A DNA stretch of 64,000 bases from Chondrus crispus (Eukaryota > Rhodophyta > Florideophyceae > Gigartinales > Gigartinaceae), in assembly GCF_000350225.1 (NCBI RefSeq), contig NW_005179003.1, forward strand, positions 156,255 to 220,254, written 5' to 3'. Numbering within the stretch: position 1 is the first letter of the stretch; the number at the start of each line of letters is the position of its first letter. The translations under genes were made by a program, and so were the position numbers. The notes beneath the pieces are model-generated. The model was not told where the DNA came from, did no database searches, and saw only the letters and a list, made by a program, of their open reading frames with translations. Shown piece after piece: positions 58,886 through 64,000 of this stretch.

Positions 58886-61469
58886 CTAATCGTCTATATT
58901 AAATACCCACCGAGAGATGTAAATTTTCAGATCCAACCAAAACAGCATTTTTTCGGTCCCAGTGTCCCAGTTGTCCGAGTCAGTCTCTGAGTGTCAGCAT
59001 GTCCGAGTTCGATTCCTGGTGGGGGCTCTGTAAGCAGCAAGTTGACTGACTGAGCGAAATGCCACGTAAGACGGTGTGGCTTAGAGTAAGCTTTTCTTCT
59101 GTAAAGTGCGCAGATGTTGTTTTGTCATAGTTTCTGACGGCGTTACGAAATTTTCGAATTTCTACTGTAAGATCAACTGGAAGCAACGTTTGATGCGCAG
59201 TTTACACCATTGCGAAAAGGTCGAAAACAAGCCGGTACGGTGTGGTCCGCTTTCCGTTTCAATCCTCAATTTCTGTTTTTTTTATTTTTTTTGGGTCTAC
59301 AGTACCACCGCCGCCGCCGCCGCCCGTCCCCGTCCTGTCATCACACATCATCACCGTCGTCCCTTCTTCCATCTTTTCTCCCCACCGTCCCTTTCCCTTC
59401 CAGTTCAACCCCCTCCCCATCTCCGCAACATGCTGCTACTTACTATCTGTTCTGCTCCCCGCTCGCAATCGTCTGCACCAGGATCACCTCTTCCCCGACG
59501 AATAATCGGGCATACGCGCCACGCCGCGTGAGTGAGTGAACGTGCGTGTGAGAAGTGAACCGCCTGCACTCTTCTCAAAACTGCTCCCGCCTTCATCGCA
59601 CCGTCGATGCTTCGCTCCCGCGCGACAGCGTTACCGATGTCGGATGACTCTGGGCTGTAAGCTTTTGGATTGCCTCTATCTTTTGTTCGCGATGGATTTC
59701 GCGATTTTCCCGAGTTGATGACATCTTCTAATTCTTCTTTGTCTGTATCCTTCTTTTCTTCCTCCCCTGCTGCGCACCCACAGCAGTCTCTGCGCACCCC
59801 TTCACCACGCCGTGTGCGACGCATGAGCTGCATTAGCTATCAAAAAGTGATTCTTTCCGTCTGTTTCGCTACGTCCACAGTATGTATGTACTACTCAAGG
59901 CAGGCCTCTTGTTTGAGATGTGAACGGGGGATCTGGGAAAGAGCTTTCTGGATCTGACTACAAAGATTGGAAGGGCGACGTCGAGTTGCGATGGAAAGAT
60001 TTTCTCATTCGTCATGCATCACAAGGGGAGCGCTCTCAAGAAAATCACATGCTGACTATGGCGGTGCACAAAATTTAACGGGTAGTTTGGTTCAGCGTTC
60101 GTGAGGCATGCTGCCTTGGATTCAATCCGCAAGGCAAAAAACTTTCGCATGCGCCAGCACATGGCGGAATATGCAGCGATGATTGTGCCTTCGTATCTTG
60201 CAACTGAATCAAAGGGCAAAATGTGGCATAGAACAGATGTTATGGAGAAAAGGCGGAAGAAGAGAAATTTTGTTCTACGAGGAGCTACGATCACGGTTGT
60301 CCAGTGGAGCATGCCCCATCTTCTCGACAGTAGACCATCGATATCTCCTTCATTGACAGTTCCGACGCCATAGTAGGTTTTCGGGGTGGGGACGTCAGCC
60401 AACGATCCCATGGTTCATTGCACATTGCAACCACCAACCCTCTCAAGGGTTTCGGAAGAATGCCGCGGTGTTGATCCGGGCTTCATTAATCTGCAGCCTG
60501 TACACAGCCCTGGTACCGCTATGCTGCCGCATCGCGAGAGTAGAGATAAATAGGATCATTGCAGTGGATACATGTAAGAGCCTTCTGTGGCGTGGTACTG
60601 GACAGCTTTGTACCGTAAGCTTTGATACACAGGTGGCGGTTGGGAAGAAGCGAGCCTATAACGGACGTGGCACGGGCGAGGATCGAGGCGTGGCAATGGA
60701 GACTGAATTTCAGAAGTGGTCCCCGGTGTGCTTTCCGAGCATGGAAACCACGGATTGCATCCCCGGATTGCAACCGGGGATTTCCACTGCTGACAGCGTA
60801 GCGTGGTGTGGCGCACAATCGATGATACTTCGAGAATCATCGGGGGTTGTCCTTTCAATGCTGGAATAATCCCAGCGCAGTCCATCGGGAGGCGGCGGTG
60901 GGGGGGGGGGAAGGAAATGGGCGAAGCAACGTTGTGGCTCGTGTTCAACGTGCGATTTTCTGTCGTATGTCTTGCTGGAAGAGAAGCAGATGTCATAAAG
61001 ACATTAACGGAACGGAACCGAATGCAGCTAGGTCGAAAGCAATACCAAAGTGGAATGAAAGATACAGATGTTCAAGGCGCGGCTGAGTGAGGATTGGTGC
61101 GACACAGCCAAGAATACTTACTAGAAAGAATAGGTGACGAGGATGTGTTTTTCTTCGGCATTCACTTTTGTAGCAGCCGCCCCGCGGGGATTTATCTCTT
61201 GAGGCAAGACACGTGAGGTGGTGGAATACGCACAAGGAGCGGGGGTGTCTTGGGTATGTGGCCGCGTCTCTGGCAGCAGCTTGTTCGACAGAGCGCATTC
61301 TTGACGAGACATCACACGTCTACTCGTGAATGTCGGGAAAAATTGGATCTCTAATCAAATCTTGTGTGCTCTTGCGTCGATCGGACAGGCATATGTGTAA
61401 TTGTACACCGCTAGAGAAGCGGAAGACAGTGTGCCCTGAGAAGACGCCCTGCACTGTGTGGGGGACAGT
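58886..61469. other. Intergenic, no convincing gene
   Basis: Only short open frames without domains. C/T-rich with CCGCCG runs at 59290-59430. A perfect hairpin ATCCCCGG/CCGGGGAT lies at 60760-60782. Around 59000-59015 there is a sequence like a tRNA B box (GTTCGATTC) but no foldable tRNA. Confidence 0.4.
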
Positions 61470-62060
61470 TTGCTCTCTTTGGGCTGAGATATCGCATGCG
61501 ACGTTGTGGTCTGGGACGAGCCGATCTGCAGGTGGCATCAGCCTTATGCGCTTCGCAATGAATACGAAGGAAAGTGGGAATTTTTTTTGGGGGGGGGAGC
61601 ATCATCGTCAGGACGACAGTCGACAGTAGGGGAGCCATGAAAAGCTTCAGCTCGTGTTCTGCATGCATGCATCACCCGGCATTATGAAGCGCGAGTGCAT
61701 GTTCTTACAACGAGGCGTACGCACTGTGCACAGCAGTTGCGGTATTCGTACCAGACGGAGGAGAAGGAGGGGGGCTCGTTGACTGGACAGACACACGGAC
61801 AGGGGGCGCATTGTTGGTATGAAGGCGGACGGAAGACATGTGATATTTGCATCCGGGGACGAAGCTATGCGGATGAGGAGACGTGGATGGATGGAGGGAT
61901 CACACTTCGGAGCGGATGAGCAGAGGGCTGGCAAGAGATCACGGATCGAATTCTGAAGACCGCAGGTATTGGGCAATGTATCATATACAGGACAACCATC
62001 GCACATAACGCTACGCAAGGGAAGAGTTTGGGCGAGGGCGAGAGGACGAGTCTGAGGCTG
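61470..62060 (+). pseudogene. WD40-repeat protein remnant (copy C)
   Basis: Homologous to the remnants at 25240 and 30440, in inverted orientation. Shared blocks include CATCATCGTCAGGACGACAG and the blade GGACGGAAGACATG; the blade is partly out of frame here and badly decayed. The matching Nudix-like/APH gene is absent upstream. Confidence 0.6.
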
Positions 62061-62237
62061 TCCTGGTTCAATTGGAGACTGCAGTAGACTCAAGAGCTTC
62101 ATGGTCCACTCCAAGCGCACTGGCCTCGCCGTAGAAGATGTCGCCACTGCGTTTTGGAGGCGCAGCGCCGAGCCCGTCATTGCGCTGGGTGTCAGGGGGC
62201 CAGCAAAGAGAGTTGCAGACGTTGAGGGCGTGTATAT

Positions 62238-63038
62238 ATGAGGACGGATAAGCTTGTCAGGTTGGATGATTTGATCACAAGGGAACTGCCAGGAGGAGGG
62301 GGAGGGGTCACCGAGAAGGCGGGCTGGGTTGCGTTGGACGGAGAGCAAGTGATGGGGGAGAATGGGGGATCAGGTGGAAGGGCGGCGCGGCGAAGAGGCT
62401 TTCAGAAGGGTACGTCCACTATCACTTGTTTTCTTCGCGATATTTTCCTATCGGATGACCGCCGAACTGACATGGTCATCAAATGTAATTTTCGACAATG
62501 CGGCAGAATCCAAGCAGAGTTTGATGCTTTTGTGAAGACAGTTGAAGATGTCATGGCTGATGCAGAAATGGAGTCTGCGAGCGTTGACGCGGTTTTGCCG
62601 GACATTGCGGCGATGAAAACGATTGATCCTGTTCTTGTTCTTGCGCAACTAGTGGTCCTAATTTGCAGCAGCATGGTTCACGAAAACGCAGGAGCATCTG
62701 GGCGTACTGAAATAATGTATCACGCGACACGGCTGATCTATGCCATATGCTATCAAGAAACACATTTCGGAATTGAGGCTTACTATGGCCAAATCCTAGC
62801 GCCGTTTCTAACGTGCCTACTCGGACGTCGGTTGGGGAGAGGGAATCATTGGCCTCGCGGCGACGTACTTGGAGACAGAGTGAGTGAGGGTGGCAATGTC
62901 GTCCAGCAGACGGACAAGCTCACCTGTGCGGTCAGTCGGGTCGCGACGGAAGGAGGCGCAGACGTGCGAGGGGAAGACGGTGGCGGACATGTCGGGCGGG
63001 GAAGGGAAGAGGACCTGTGTGGGCGAGTGGCTCATTGA
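62238..63038 (+). CDS. Hypothetical protein
   Basis: 266 codons from ATG 62238, which sits directly behind TATATA. The N- and C-terminal parts are Gly/Arg-rich and may be untranslated or wrong-frame. Residues ~65-195 look like a real helical domain (TVEDVMADAEMESASVDAV, VLVLAQLVVLICSSM, ATRLIYAICYQE). No family recognised. In 62.8-63.04 kb the minus strand also reads protein-like, so the 3' end is uncertain. Confidence 0.35.
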   Translation: MRTDKLVRLDDLITRELPGGGGGVTEKAGWVALDGEQVMGENGGSGGRAARRRGFQKGTSTITCFLRDIFLSDDRRTDMVIKCNFRQCGRIQAEFDAFVKTVEDVMADAEMESASVDAVLPDIAAMKTIDPVLVLAQLVVLICSSMVHENAGASGRTEIMYHATRLIYAICYQETHFGIEAYYGQILAPFLTCLLGRRLGRGNHWPRGDVLGDRVSEGGNVVQQTDKLTCAVSRVATEGGADVRGEDGGGHVGRGREEDLCGRVAH

Positions 63039-64000
63039 GGTCGGGGCGCCAGCCCGGAAAGGCTGGCGCTCAGTGAGGTGACGACGTGGGACATGGTGCG
63101 AGACGGAAAGTTGGGAAGGCTGCGGGAAAGGTGGAGAATGGGGGAAGGATGAGGTCTGTTGTGCTCCTTGATCTGAAAGTTTGTTTAAAGGTCGAGAATT
63201 CGAGGAGAGTTGTTGGTGGATGGATAGGTCATTGGAGGCTGCAGATGATCGACGTGGCTAGCGAATGGGACAAATACGCGGCCATGAGCGGCAGTATGAA
63301 GGTCGAACGGAACGGCTCTGGAAAGTTGTATGCAGAAGTGACGGATGTGTGCACTGCGCGTCCCCGATGCCGCCATGTCTTAACCTCCTCCTCCCTCATC
63401 CATTTGTCCCCACTGCAGCCGCCCGGCCCCCCCCCCTTCCTCCCCCCCTACGGAACCCATCTTCGTTGCCGTGTTTTACTTTCTAAACTCACCCCCCCCC
63501 GCCCCCGCGGCACCGTCACCCTCTGCTCCACTGCCGCCCTACCGTTATCTGCGTTCAGTGCGCTGAGGTACACACATATAAGACCGCCATCTACTTGACG
63601 CATCTCTGCCACTGATCCAACTTCCCGCCCATGTTCAATCTGAATTAGTCGGCAGCCCTTATGAAGGCAGAGTGAGGGGCTGCCGTCCCGTGTTGACTAT
63701 CAGCAGAAGCCTCGTCCATGGTTGCAGCTCCCTTAAAACCACCCTCGACTGATTCATGCGTACTGCTTTGGTTGTATCTCAGTTAATGATTTTCATTGAA
63801 AGTGTAAGGATCAAGCTCTTCAAAGGTCATTGGATTGGAAATTGGAACATGACTCATGTCCCGGTCTGGCGTGTTTTTACGTTCTTGATAGTCGCACAGG
63901 CCATGTTCTCTTTATTTCGTCAGAAGAAATGGTGCCCATACTATACCGCCAGACTTTGTCTCAGCTTCGCTCATGTTATTGTCTACAACTACCAATACTT
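63039..64000. other. Intergenic, no convincing gene
   Basis: Contains C-rich homopolymer runs at 63427-63510 and otherwise unstructured sequence. A 170-codon plus frame at 63086 lacks any domain. Confidence 0.4.

Noticed and set aside
58945-59035. tRNA-like sequence with a B-box-like GTTCGATTC
   Set aside because: The T stem has a mismatch, no D or anticodon stem forms and the A-box match is poor. A tRNA-derived SINE head is possible but unsupported.
59106-59833. Overlapping ORFs of 109-142 codons on both strands
   Set aside because: C/T-rich low-complexity sequence, no domain, all frames similarly open.
63086-63598. 170-codon plus-strand ORF
   Set aside because: Crosses C-rich homopolymers and has no recognisable domain; composition artefact is likely.

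Overview
The window looks like nuclear DNA of an intron-poor eukaryote with moderate GC. Reading frames of 517 to about 1280 codons run without visible introns, TATA boxes sit upstream of two of them, and more than half of the window is transposon, satellite or decayed gene. My best guess is a florideophyte red alga of the Chondrus type. This is an inference from gene style and transposon mix, not a proof. No rRNA, convincing tRNA or CRISPR was found. Positions 23374-23473 are a 100-N assembly gap.

Left part (1-24 kb), a transposon graveyard. A two-gene PIF/Harbinger-like DNA transposon (Myb/SANT-like protein and DDE transposase, convergent) fills 1-3.6 kb. A small phosphotransferase gene (APH/choline-kinase fold) follows at 4.7-5.6 kb. 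A Copia LTR retrotransposon fossil with short LTRs and a 5-bp target duplication occupies 7616-12281. A pogo-like DDE transposase lies at 13.1-14.8 kb, and a GC-rich tyrosine-recombinase (DIRS-order) retrotransposon fossil with direct terminal repeats lies at 16.57-20.93 kb. Between them are hairpin-rich repeat modules and unusual phased palindromes.

Middle part (23-33 kb), a duplicated gene neighbourhood. A gene for a degenerate Nudix-like plus APH-like phosphotransferase fusion is intact at 25.8-27.2 kb, has one frame break at 31.0-32.4 kb, and survives as a 5' stub at 23.0-23.3 kb. Each of the two long copies is trailed by the remains of a WD40-repeat gene, a third remnant of which lies at 61.5-62.1 kb. 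A decayed protein kinase and a Sel1-repeat gene sit between the two long copies.

Right part (33-58.5 kb), the most interesting region. Two direct copies of a ~1 kb repeat (33.0-34.2 and 57.5-58.5 kb) bracket about 23 kb of mostly intact genes: a three-ORF minus-strand cassette (C2H2 zinc-finger protein, tyrosine recombinase, RecQ-type helicase) with overlapping stop/start junctions; a DNA amino-methyltransferase joined to a SET domain; a divergent giant protein with a ParB-like domain and a 2-oxoglutarate/Fe(II) oxygenase-like domain; an RNB-family ribonuclease-like protein; and two unrecognised proteins. Between the methyltransferase and the ParB/oxygenase gene lies an array of three 22-bp palindromes spaced exactly 64 bp, flanked at about 31 bp on each side by a second palindrome. 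Smaller versions occur at 12.4, 16.3 and 22.3 kb. Recombinase, helicase, DNA methylation, ParB and oxygenase genes together suggest a mobile or selfish DNA-modification element. This is a hypothesis.

The last part (58.5-64 kb) has a G-rich 9-bp telomere-like minisatellite, a WD40 remnant and one hypothetical ORF.
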